Positions 5,917-12,823 of a DNA stretch of 16,460 nt are shown here, in pieces. The notes beneath the pieces were generated by a model. That model was not told the DNA's origin and did not search any database. It worked only from the letters and a program-made list of their open reading frames with translations. Both the position numbers and the translations under genes were made by a program. This DNA comes from Bacteroidales bacterium UBA4345 (GTDB taxonomy: Bacteria > Bacteroidota > Bacteroidia > Bacteroidales > Paludibacteraceae): contig DGTD01000085.1 in the NCBI GenBank assembly GCA_002396385.1, positions 1 to 16,460 of the forward strand. The letters are read 5' to 3'. Position 1 is the first letter of the stretch; each line of letters begins with the position of its first letter.

Positions 5917-6915
5917 ATGAATAAGAATGAACTTAAAATAGTTTATATGGGTACGCCCGATTTCGCTGTTGAACCCCTTCGCCGCTTGGTTGAGGGCGGA
6001 TACAACGTGGTGGGTGTTGTTACTATGCCTGACAAACCTGCCGGACGTGGCCACAAAATCCAATTCTCACCTGTTAAACAATTTGCTCTCCAACACAATT
6101 TGCGTTTGCTACAGCCAGCGAAGTTGAAAGACGAGGGCTTCGTAGAGGAACTTAGAAGCCTTTGTGCTGACCTGCAGATTGTGGTTGCTTTCAGAATGTT
6201 GCCTGAGGTTGTATGGAATATGCCGCCGTTAGGCACTTTCAACCTTCATGCCTCTCTCCTGCCACAGTACCGGGGGGCGGCTCCAATTAACTGGGCTATC
6301 ATTAACGGCGATACCGAAACGGGTGTTACAACTTTCTTCCTGACTCATGAAATTGATACGGGAAAGATAATACAACAGGAAAAAATCGCTATTTCTGATA
6401 CAGACACTGCCGAGACTATTCACGATGCTCTTATGTACAAGGGAGCGGAACTCTTGTTACAAACCGTCGATAACATTATTGCAGGTAAAGTGACTCCAAA
6501 ACCGCAAGAAGAACTCTATGTGTCGGCCGACGAACTGAGACCTGCTCCTAAAATCTTTAAAGACACCTGTTATGTCGATTTCTCGCAACCTGCGAAAAAA
6601 GTATACGACCTTGTCCGTGGCCTGTCTCCTTATCCGGCAGCCTGGTGTAATCTCGTGTCTGCGTCGGGTGATATGTTGGCGGTTAAGATTTATGAAACTG
6701 CCAAGATAGATGACCGCTCTGCTAAAAGCCCAGGCTCAATTGAAACAGATGGCAAAAGTTTTATTAAAGTTGCGTGTGGCTGTGGTGCTGTTGAATTACG
6801 ATCCATTTTGCTGCCGGGAAAAAAACGTATGGGAGTGGCTGAACTGCTACGGGGCTTCCATATCGACAGCTCTTTTTCTTTCGTACTGAAAAAAGATGTC
6901 GTTTTTGGTGAATAG
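5917..6915 (+). CDS. fmt: methionyl-tRNA formyltransferase
   Basis: 332 residues. It formylates initiator Met-tRNA using 10-formyltetrahydrofolate. The N-terminal domain begins IVYMGTPDFAV (about 9-18). The catalytic triad is intact: N109 and H111 in FNLHASLLPQYRGAAP, and D147 in HEIDTG. The C-terminal OB-fold domain (from about 215) is complete. The start was set at 5917 because it gives the canonical N-terminus and does not overlap nadK; an in-frame ATG at 5866 would add 17 unrelated residues from inside nadK. It is the second gene of the nadK-fmt unit. Only a weak terminator candidate follows. Confidence 0.97.
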   Translation: MNKNELKIVYMGTPDFAVEPLRRLVEGGYNVVGVVTMPDKPAGRGHKIQFSPVKQFALQHNLRLLQPAKLKDEGFVEELRSLCADLQIVVAFRMLPEVVWNMPPLGTFNLHASLLPQYRGAAPINWAIINGDTETGVTTFFLTHEIDTGKIIQQEKIAISDTDTAETIHDALMYKGAELLLQTVDNIIAGKVTPKPQEELYVSADELRPAPKIFKDTCYVDFSQPAKKVYDLVRGLSPYPAAWCNLVSASGDMLAVKIYETAKIDDRSAKSPGSIETDGKSFIKVACGCGAVELRSILLPGKKRMGVAELLRGFHIDSSFSFVLKKDVVFGE

Positions 6916-7133
6916 AGGGAGTCTTCTATTGTTGTTTTTTTCCCCTGATGAGTGAAAAACAAATAATTTGATAAAATTCTTGCTCCTAAAGAAGATTTTT
7001 TGTTTATTTGCATAGTTTACGTTCCTTTATGGAATGGTTTTTGCATTTCTTATATTGTTACAATTCTTTTTTATTAATTTAAATTTTACGCCTATAGATA
7101 CATTCCTACTTTGAACTTTTAAATAAGACAAAG
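6916..7133 (+). terminator. weak terminator candidate within an AT-rich gap
   Basis: The gap between fmt and the sigma factor gene has one weak candidate: TTCTT/AAGAA (6977-6981, 6989-6993) with a 7-nt loop, then GA and six T (6996-7001). The stem is short and AT-rich. Apart from this and the promoter-like element at 7107-7113 I see nothing in the gap. Confidence 0.25.
7107..7113 (+). promoter_or_regulatory. possible -7 element for the ECF sigma gene
   Basis: TACTTTG resembles the -7 consensus but has one base rather than two between TA and TTTG. No TTTG is found at the expected -33 position. Transcription would start near 7120, giving a leader of about 14 nt. Confidence 0.3.
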
Positions 7134-7733
7134 ATGAAGAATGCGTTGAGTGAATGCACCGATGAACAGTTGGTGCAGATGTATGCCGATGGCAATATCC
7201 CTGCTTTTGATGTATTATTGTCGCGGTATAAGCGTAAAGTGTTCTCCTATATCATGCTGAGTGTGAAAGATTACGACTTGGCGAATGATATCTTTCAGGA
7301 TACTTTTATTAAGGCAATTACAACCATACGTAATCGCAAATACTCCGAAATGGGCAAATTCTCGGCTTGGATTGTCCGCATTGCGCATAATTTAGTTGTT
7401 GACCAATACCGGCGTAGTTCCGCTGAGAATAATGTGCCTGGAGAAGTGGAAGATGAATTGGGACATACTGTATTCGACACTTTGCCTGTTTACGACAGAA
7501 ATGTGGAGGATATTATGTTGGAAAACCAGGTGTTGCAAGATGTGAGGCAGTTGGTAGAACTGTTGCCTGAGTCGCAGCGGACTGTGCTACTGATGCGCTT
7601 CTATCAAAATTTATCTTTTAAGGAGATTGCCGAAATGCAGGGGGTCAGCATCAATACTGCGTTAGGCCGTATGCGTTATGCCCTGATGAACCTTCGCCGT
7701 ATGGCTGAGGAAAATAATGTTTCTTTTGCTTAA
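7134..7733 (+). CDS. ECF-type RNA polymerase sigma factor
   Basis: 199 residues with the two sigma domains of the ECF group and no sigma-1 or sigma-3 region. Region 2 (about 24-95) has the core-binding and -10 recognition helices, including DLANDIFQDTFIKA and FSAWIVRIAHN. Region 4 (about 133-190) has LPESQRTVLLMRF and a helix-turn-helix around FKEIAEMQGVSINTALGRM. It should direct RNA polymerase to a small set of stress or envelope promoters. ECF factors are usually co-transcribed with an anti-sigma factor, but here a strong terminator follows and the next gene faces the other way. Control must therefore come from elsewhere or at the transcriptional level. Its regulon cannot be read from this sequence. 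Confidence 0.93.
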   Translation: MKNALSECTDEQLVQMYADGNIPAFDVLLSRYKRKVFSYIMLSVKDYDLANDIFQDTFIKAITTIRNRKYSEMGKFSAWIVRIAHNLVVDQYRRSSAENNVPGEVEDELGHTVFDTLPVYDRNVEDIMLENQVLQDVRQLVELLPESQRTVLLMRFYQNLSFKEIAEMQGVSINTALGRMRYALMNLRRMAEENNVSFA

Positions 7734-7777
7734 ACTTCCCCTATTTTATGTGGGTTTAATTTTCATAGGTTAAGTTG

Positions 7778-7820
7778 ACAGGCGGTTGCTGTTCCCGGCA
7801 GAAACCGCCTGTGTTTTTTT
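7778..7820 (+). terminator. intrinsic terminator of the ECF sigma gene
   Basis: ACAGGCGGTT (7778-7787) pairs with its complement (7803-7812), with additional inner pairing between CTG (7789-7791) and CAG (7799-7801). Seven T follow (7814-7820) after one G. The hairpin is GC-rich. Confidence 0.92.
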
Positions 7821-7877
7821 CTGGGCTTTGTCGTAGGTTGGTAAAACGAGGACATCTGTCTGCTCTTTGTTTCCAAT

Positions 7878-9119
7878 TTACTCCTTGCACTGCTGTGGAG
7901 CGACAATGTTTAAAATTACACTGACGGCTGCATGAAGCGATGGTATTGGAACGAATTCGAAGCGGCCGTGGAAGTTAAGGCCGCCTGCAAACAGATTTGG
8001 ACATGGCAGTCCCATGAACGATAGTTGTGCTCCGTCGGTACCTCCACGCACTGGCTGGATTACGGGTTCTATGCCTGCCTGTCTCATCGCTTTTTCTGCC
8101 CTTTCAACTATATGCATAACTGGCGATATCTGTTCTATCATGTTACGGTATTGGTCGTTTATTGTTATTTCTACCGCTTTTTCTCCATATTTGTGCTGGA
8201 GGTAGGTCGCAATCTGTTCTAACTGCTCTTTGCGTCTGGCGAAACGGTTGCTGTCGTGGTCGCGGACAATGTAACTCAGTGTGGCATTTTCCACACATCC
8301 GTCCATATGTGTGAGGTGGAAGAAGCCTTCCCGCCCCTCGGTATGCTCTGGAACCTCGTTGGCAGGCAGCATACTGTTAAATTCCATGGCAAGTTTACTG
8401 GCGTTTACCATCCTGTCTTTTGCCGATCCTGGGTGTATGTTTCTGCCGTTGAAGACTATATTTGCCGATGCGGCGTTAAAATTCTCGTATTCCAGCTCGC
8501 CAATTTCTCCTCCGTCGATTGTATAGGCCCAATTGGCCCTGAATTTTTTTACGTCGAATTTGTCGCTACCCCTGCCTATTTCTTCGTCGGGTGTGAACGC
8601 TATTTTAATGGCTCCGTGCTTGATTTCGGGGTGTTGTGTCAGGTAGGCGGCTGTTGTCACAATTTCAGCTATGCCTGCTTTATCGTCTGCGCCAAGAAGG
8701 GTAGTGCCGTCGGTCACAATCAGCTCCTGTCCTTTGTATTTCAGCATTTCGGGGTAGTCGGTCGGATTCAGGGTAATGCCTTTCTGCTCGTTTAAAACAA
8801 TCGGTTGACCGTCAAAATAAACTATTTTGGCCTTTATGCCATTCCCGTTGGCATCAGGACTGGTATCGAGGTGGGCAATCAAGCCTATTGTGGGTTGGCC
8901 TTCCTGGTTTTCTGGCAGGGTGGCATACACGTATCCCCAAGCATCTTGTTCAACCTCTTTCAATCCGATTTTTTCCAACTCTTCTTTCAGATAGGCGCCC
9001 AGTTTCAACTGTTTTGCTGTGGAGGGACAGGTTTCGCTTGCCTCGTCGCTCTGGGTGTCGAAACTAACATAGTGCAAGAACCTTTCAACTAATCCATCAT
9101 AACGCTCGTTTTTGTCCAT
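7878..9119 (-). CDS. pepT: peptidase T (tripeptide aminopeptidase)
   Basis: 413 residues, close to the E. coli enzyme. A cytosolic M20 metallopeptidase that removes the N-terminal residue from tripeptides. The two-zinc site is complete: H83 and D85 in AHLDTSPD, D145 in LLGADDKAG, E179-E180 in TPDEEIGRG, D202 in TIDGGE, and H384 in NFHGRFEF. The lid domain (about 213-325) is present. It is the last gene of a minus-strand operon: its ATG lies 3 bp after the stop of the upstream helical protein gene. I see no convincing terminator for this strand after its stop. The gap to the sigma factor terminator (7821-7877) holds nothing else. Confidence 0.97.
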   Translation of the reverse strand: MDKNERYDGLVERFLHYVSFDTQSDEASETCPSTAKQLKLGAYLKEELEKIGLKEVEQDAWGYVYATLPENQEGQPTIGLIAHLDTSPDANGNGIKAKIVYFDGQPIVLNEQKGITLNPTDYPEMLKYKGQELIVTDGTTLLGADDKAGIAEIVTTAAYLTQHPEIKHGAIKIAFTPDEEIGRGSDKFDVKKFRANWAYTIDGGEIGELEYENFNAASANIVFNGRNIHPGSAKDRMVNASKLAMEFNSMLPANEVPEHTEGREGFFHLTHMDGCVENATLSYIVRDHDSNRFARRKEQLEQIATYLQHKYGEKAVEITINDQYRNMIEQISPVMHIVERAEKAMRQAGIEPVIQPVRGGTDGAQLSFMGLPCPNLFAGGLNFHGRFEFVPIPSLHAAVSVILNIVAPQQCKE

Positions 9120-9122
9120 ACC

Positions 9123-10115
9123 TTATTGTTTGTTATAGCTGTCTACAAAGTTGTTGAAGCGGCTGTTGACGTTGTCGACAGATTCTTCTTCCAACGATAA
9201 AATGCTCTGTTTGTTTAGTGAGGAAATAAAGTCGGCGAGTTCTATTATCTTTGGACCAATGTTTACTCCGTCCGTCTTGGTGCTGATGAGTTTTGCCAGT
9301 TGTTGGTTGTTACTCTGGCGTAGGTAATCGAGCATCGAACCGGTCTTCCTTACTGTATATGCAGTTTCTTGTAGAATGCTCTGCAACCAACTGAAGAAGC
9401 GTATAGCATATTGGCGGCGCATAATTTCTCGTTTACAGACAACTATATCTTCGGCCTCTTTTACTATTTTTTTCAGCAGGTTGTTTTTTGATATGTCTTT
9501 CCTTCCTCCGTCGCCAAGCATGGCACAGCGGTCGCGCAGGTCTTGTTCCTCCTTGGGCAGGTTTATCTCGTTCTTGATTTTCATTTCGTCTTGCATTTCC
9601 AACAAGAAAGCCTTGTTCTGGTCGTTAATGGCGCCCAAAACGTCCATAGCAAAGGCAATACCGCCCTTCTGGTTGGCACATTTTTCCATTAAAGCCTGTA
9701 GCTCTGTGCCGATGCGTTGCTGCAATTCGCCCATCTTCCTGTTCATTTCTGCCGCAGTCGGAACCATTTCCTCTATATATTTGGTGGCTGTCGCATAAGC
9801 AGGAGCTCCCTCGTCCAACTGTTTCATGTGTTCTTCTGGTTGGGGACTCATAAAGTAGTCAATAGTACAGTCGAAATTGTTGTTCTCCCTTATGTGAACG
9901 TTGCTGCTGTCTATCCAGTCGTTGGCAGTTTGTGCCGCATTCTTCTGAATGTCGGTTTCCAATAAAATGTCAATCAGTCTGTTGACCGTTAATAGGTGGC
10001 GGGCTTTGTCTTCGGCTTCTTTCTTGAAGAAGAACGTTTCCTTTTCCAAATCGTCAACCCAGTTTGTGTTGCTGCGTTCGAAGTTAAACAGCATCCTTTT
10101 CAGAGATTCAAACAT
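9123..10115 (-). CDS. uncharacterised helical/coiled-coil protein in the pepT operon
   Basis: 330 residues, no signal peptide and no membrane helix, so probably cytosolic. The sequence is almost entirely helix-forming with heptad-like stretches, notably about residues 110-150, 155-200, 210-265 and 285-325. Landmarks include NTNWVDDLEKE (about 16-26), CANQKGGIAFAMDVLGAI (about 146-163) and KNEINLPKEEQDLRDR (about 181-196). I do not recognise a named family. The GGIAFAMDVL stretch recalls helical regions C-terminal to the GTPase domain in large bacterial tubulin-like proteins, but that is a weak memory-based analogy and there is no GTPase domain here. It sits 42 bp after a YfcE-like phosphoesterase gene and 3 bp before pepT, so all three should be co-transcribed. 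Confidence 0.8.
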   Translation of the reverse strand: MFESLKRMLFNFERSNTNWVDDLEKETFFFKKEAEDKARHLLTVNRLIDILLETDIQKNAAQTANDWIDSSNVHIRENNNFDCTIDYFMSPQPEEHMKQLDEGAPAYATATKYIEEMVPTAAEMNRKMGELQQRIGTELQALMEKCANQKGGIAFAMDVLGAINDQNKAFLLEMQDEMKIKNEINLPKEEQDLRDRCAMLGDGGRKDISKNNLLKKIVKEAEDIVVCKREIMRRQYAIRFFSWLQSILQETAYTVRKTGSMLDYLRQSNNQQLAKLISTKTDGVNIGPKIIELADFISSLNKQSILSLEEESVDNVNSRFNNFVDSYNKQ

Positions 10116-10157
10116 AGTATATATTGTATTCTTTTGTTTCTTTTGTTGAATAATGTA

Positions 10158-10652
10158 CTATTTTTCACCCAATTCTATGACTTCCATATCCTTTATTGTT
10201 TCCCCGTCGATGGTGAACCTTAGTAGGGTTCTTACCTGTTGCATTCCGTAACGGCCTGCTGCCCCGGGGTTGACACAAAGCATATCGCGTTTTTGGTCAT
10301 ACTTTACGCGCAGAATATGTGAATGTCCGCAAACGAATAACTTTGGCTTTTCACTGTTTATGGTGTCAATGGCGTTTGATGCATATTTGCCAGGGTAGCC
10401 GCCTATGTGGGTCATGAAGACTTTTACGTCTTCAATCTCGAACACTAGTTCCTTCTTGTAGCGGAGCCTGATGTCCTGCCCGTCTATGTTGCCGTATACA
10501 GCCCTGAACATTTTGTATCTTTCGAAGCGTTCCGCCAATTCCAGACTGCCGATGTCTCCGGCATGCCACACCTCGTCGCATTCGTCGAAGTACTTGGTGT
10601 AGCGGTCGTCCCAATAGGCATGGGTGTCCGATAATAAGCCGATTCTCGTCAT
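10158..10652 (-). CDS. YfcE/MJ0936-type metallophosphoesterase
   Basis: 164 residues, the length of the minimal calcineurin-like phosphoesterase fold. All metal-binding motifs are present: D9 and H11 (SDTH), D33 (HAGDIG), N55 (YGNID), H82 (THIGG), and H110/H112 (CGHSH). NPGA (about 128-131) is typical of the YfcE group, which hydrolyses phosphodiesters such as model substrates in vitro; physiological substrates are unclear. No signal peptide, so cytosolic. It is the first gene of an operon with the helical protein and pepT. A TAnnTTTG match on the minus strand lies about 23 bp upstream. Confidence 0.93.
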   Translation of the reverse strand: MTRIGLLSDTHAYWDDRYTKYFDECDEVWHAGDIGSLELAERFERYKMFRAVYGNIDGQDIRLRYKKELVFEIEDVKVFMTHIGGYPGKYASNAIDTINSEKPKLFVCGHSHILRVKYDQKRDMLCVNPGAAGRYGMQQVRTLLRFTIDGETIKDMEVIELGEK

Positions 10653-10674
10653 TCTTTGTCTTTATTGTTATTTG

Positions 10675-10682
10675 CAAAGATA
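10675..10682 (-). promoter_or_regulatory. -7 promoter element for the phosphoesterase-pepT operon
   Basis: TATCTTTG on the minus strand is a full consensus match. Transcription would start near 10668, about 16 nt before the ATG at 10652. No TTTG at the usual -33 spacing. Confidence 0.5.
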
Positions 10683-10833
10683 ATGCTTTTAGACAAATTA
10701 ATATCTCTTTTATACCCAATCTGTTCCACCGTTTGTTTGGGAAGTTGCCGCTTTTGTAAGGTGATAATATTTAGACTTTTAAATTATAGGTTAATATTCT
10801 GCGTTTCTGCTATAGGAAATTAAAAATATTTTA

Positions 10834-10841
10834 TAACTTTG
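10834..10841 (+). promoter_or_regulatory. -7 promoter element of a candidate small RNA
   Basis: TAACTTTG matches TAnnTTTG exactly and points into a short noncoding stretch that ends in a strong terminator. A TTTG at -33 is not seen. No coding frame begins downstream before the terminator. Confidence 0.45.
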
Positions 10842-10847
10842 TTCCCA

Positions 10848-10920
10848 ATTCAAACATTACTTTTTTATAAACACATAAGAAGGTCTTTCGTTGTGAAACG
10901 AGAGACCTTTCATCTTTTTT
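10848..10920 (+). ncRNA. candidate intergenic small RNA ending in an intrinsic terminator
   Basis: The gap 10653-10984 has no gene. Within it, a consensus -7 element (10834-10841) predicts a start near 10848. The only strong plus-strand structure is a hairpin at 10880-10909: a 13-bp stem with one G-T wobble and a GTGA loop (GNRA type), followed by six T (10915-10920). The product would be about 73 nt: an unpaired AT-rich 5' half of about 30 nt and a terminator 3' half. No start codon followed by a useful frame is present. The alternative is that the hairpin serves as a second terminator for the DUF1573 operon on the other strand, but its T-run is on the plus side. Confidence 0.45.
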
Positions 10921-10930
10921 GTACGAAATA

Positions 10931-10967
10931 AAAAAGACGGACATTACTTTCGAAATGCCCGTCTTTT
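10931..10967 (-). terminator. intrinsic terminator of the DUF1573 operon
   Basis: AAAAGACGG (10932-10940) pairs with CCGTCTTTT (10959-10967). After an A-C mismatch, CAT/ATG (10942-10944, 10955-10957) extends the stem. On the minus strand the stem runs into T-rich sequence. It lies about 18 bp past the stop codon at 10985. It could act weakly on the plus strand as well. Confidence 0.85.
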
Positions 10968-10984
10968 CTTGTCTTTAGTTCCGT

Positions 10985-12118
10985 TTATTTGAAACTTCCC
11001 TTCAATGTTGCACCCGATGTCGAGTTGTTAGGGTCGTTGCAGATAATGGTTGCGCGGTAGTTGAACTCTCCTGGTTTAGAGTTGCCAGAGGTGATAAGGA
11101 ACTCAATGTCTGCCTTCTTTCCTGGCTTGATAGCTTTGGTAGGCCAAGAAACAACCTTTGCATTCTCGTTGTTGGTCTTCACCTTGTGGATGAGCAACTC
11201 GCTCTTACCATTGTTAGTAACGGTGAGTTTGTATTTCTTCTTTGCACCTTTTTCTATTGTGCCAAGGTCGTTTGTTGTCGACACAGAAAGTACAGGAGCG
11301 TTGGCCTTGTCTTCGGCTGTCATATTGGCAAAGTTCTCTCGGATGGTAGCGTGAACAGTGACTTTCTTGTTCTTTTCTATATTGCCGTTGACAACGACGT
11401 CGAAAGTAGGGAGAATTTCGCCCCAATCGTTGGCTGCCTCACTGTTGAAGGTCACTTCGATTGTACCTTTCCCCTTTGGCTCCAGTTTTTCTGGATTTGC
11501 TTTCAAAGTAAGGTACTTTGGAGCGTTAGCGAAAGTAATAACAGCTTCTTTGTCGCTGTTGTTCATTACCTGTATCTTCTCGGTCTTCGAAGTTGGGTAT
11601 TCAATGGTACGCATATATACGTTCATTGTCTTCAAGCGGAAGTCTCCAATGTTTGATGGATATTCTTCTTCTGGTGTCTTAACCTTTGGAATAACCTCAC
11701 CCTTGATGGTCAAACGCTGGTTTGCCTCGGCGTTCGATGTTACCGTAATGGTCTTGTTGAAAGCGCCTGGACGGCCGCTTGCATTATAGGTCGCTGTTAC
11801 AAAGCCTGTGTCGCCTGGAGCAACTGGGGTCTTTGTCCAGTTTGGAGTTGTACAACCGCAACTTGCCCTTACCTTCTGAAGAACCAAATCGCTTTTACCG
11901 GTGTTCTTGAAGGTGAATGTACAAGTGACTTTTCCACGTTCCTCTGGGAATGTTCCGAAGTCGTGGCTGGTCTTGGTGAATGTGATCTGTGGCGCAAGGG
12001 CCGCAGAGTCTGTCGCTGCTTTCTTGATTGCGGCAGGATCTTCTGCCGCATTGGCAGTAGTTATGTTTGCTATACCGCATGCAAGTGCTGCAGCAAACAT
12101 CCATACAGTTCTTTTCAT
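10985..12118 (-). CDS. exported DUF1573 protein with additional Ig-like domains
   Basis: 377 residues with a cleavable signal peptide (1 to about 24, ending ANA). The N-terminal DUF1573 domain (about 44-144) has HDFGTF, then FKNTG, SCGCTTPNWTKTPVAPGD (86-103) with Cys87 and Cys89, and GRPGAFNKTITVTSN. Two further Ig-like beta-sandwich regions follow, about 160-260 and 280-375; the last, with LGTIEKG and LTVTNNGKSELLI, looks like a diverged copy of the same fold lacking the CGC motif. Such ASPM/SPD-2/Hydin-like modules are common in Bacteroidetes envelope proteins of unknown role. The gene follows the short DUF1573 paralogue after 31 bp, with no promoter seen between them, so they should share a transcript. 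Confidence 0.9.
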   Translation of the reverse strand: MKRTVWMFAAALACGIANITTANAAEDPAAIKKAATDSAALAPQITFTKTSHDFGTFPEERGKVTCTFTFKNTGKSDLVLQKVRASCGCTTPNWTKTPVAPGDTGFVTATYNASGRPGAFNKTITVTSNAEANQRLTIKGEVIPKVKTPEEEYPSNIGDFRLKTMNVYMRTIEYPTSKTEKIQVMNNSDKEAVITFANAPKYLTLKANPEKLEPKGKGTIEVTFNSEAANDWGEILPTFDVVVNGNIEKNKKVTVHATIRENFANMTAEDKANAPVLSVSTTNDLGTIEKGAKKKYKLTVTNNGKSELLIHKVKTNNENAKVVSWPTKAIKPGKKADIEFLITSGNSKPGEFNYRATIICNDPNNSTSGATLKGSFK

Positions 12119-12149
12119 TTCTGTTATGAATTTTTATTGTTTCCTGTTT

Positions 12150-12548
12150 TTACTTTAGTTCTTCTTTGTTTGCGTCTTTTTCCAAAAGCACTTCACCTAC
12201 AATCTGCAAGCGGGTAACCCCTTGGTTCGATGTTACGGTGATTGTCTTTGAAAATGCGCCTGGACGGCCCTTCGCGTTGTAAGTAACCTCAACTTGTCCT
12301 TTCTCTCCAGGCCCTACTGGCGTTTTTGTCCAGGTAGGTGTAGTGCAGCCACAACTTGCCTTCACGTCTTGCAAAACTATTGGCGCCTTCGAAGTGTTGG
12401 TGAATTCGAATATGTGTGTGACCTTGCCCTTTGCTTCTGAGAATGTCCCGAAATCGTGTTTGATTTGTGCGAACGAGGCTGCTTCTTCAGCTACAGCACT
12501 TATGGCAAATGCTACAAGTGCGGCGAAAATCATAAAAATCTTTTTCAT
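12150..12548 (-). CDS. short exported DUF1573 protein
   Basis: 132 residues: a signal peptide (about 1-20, ending AVA) and one DUF1573 domain. HDFGTF is at about 31-36, SCGCTTPTWTKTPVGPGE at about 65-82 with Cys66 and Cys68, and GRPGAFSKTITVTSN at about 95-109. It closely matches the first domain of the longer downstream protein, so the pair arose by duplication. I place the start at 12548, where a proper signal peptide begins. The frame stays open for another 75 codons upstream, but that stretch is basic, unlike the family, and contains the promoter element at 12607-12614. First gene of a two-gene operon. Confidence 0.92.
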   Translation of the reverse strand: MKKIFMIFAALVAFAISAVAEEAASFAQIKHDFGTFSEAKGKVTHIFEFTNTSKAPIVLQDVKASCGCTTPTWTKTPVGPGEKGQVEVTYNAKGRPGAFSKTITVTSNQGVTRLQIVGEVLLEKDANKEELK

Positions 12549-12606
12549 TGCTTTATCTTTTTTAGTTTTTTTTCTTGGTTCGGGCAACTTTGCCTCCTTG
12601 GTTTGG

Positions 12607-12614
12607 CAAATATA
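12607..12614 (-). promoter_or_regulatory. -7 promoter element for the DUF1573 operon
   Basis: TATATTTG on the minus strand is a full consensus match. Transcription would start near 12600, giving a leader of about 52 nt before the ATG at 12548. No clear TTTG at -33. Confidence 0.55.
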
Positions 12615-12740
12615 CAAATAATATGGCTTAAAATGTTTTTTATTTTGTAGTAAATGTCGTTCAAAGGAGACTTTGTAACCTCTCGTTTTTTCGTATTCCA
12701 AAAACCATGCCGTGTTTTCGCATTTCTCCCAAGTAATCTT

Positions 12741-12748
12741 TAATTTTG
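12741..12748 (+). promoter_or_regulatory. -7 promoter element for the M23-C69 pair
   Basis: TAATTTTG matches TAnnTTTG. The -33 region carries TTCG (12717-12720) rather than TTTG. Transcription would start near 12755, giving a leader of about 69 nt before the ATG at 12824. Confidence 0.45.
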
Positions 12749-12823
12749 TGTTAAAATGTATTTTAGGAGGCAAGAGGTCGTTTTAACTCCTTTCCCTCCT
12801 TCCCGATTTCTGAATTTCGTAAA

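Noticed and set aside
8256..8795. Long open frame opposite pepT
   Set aside because: It is fully antisense to a gene with every catalytic residue intact and encodes no recognisable protein.
10880..10920. GNRA-capped hairpin as a second terminator of the DUF1573 operon
   Set aside because: Its uninterrupted T-run is on the plus strand, while the operon already has a proper minus-strand terminator at 10931-10967.
12549..12773. 75-codon N-terminal extension of the short DUF1573 protein
   Set aside because: The extension is basic and unlike the family, overlaps the -7 element at 12607-12614, and hides a perfectly good signal peptide start at 12548.
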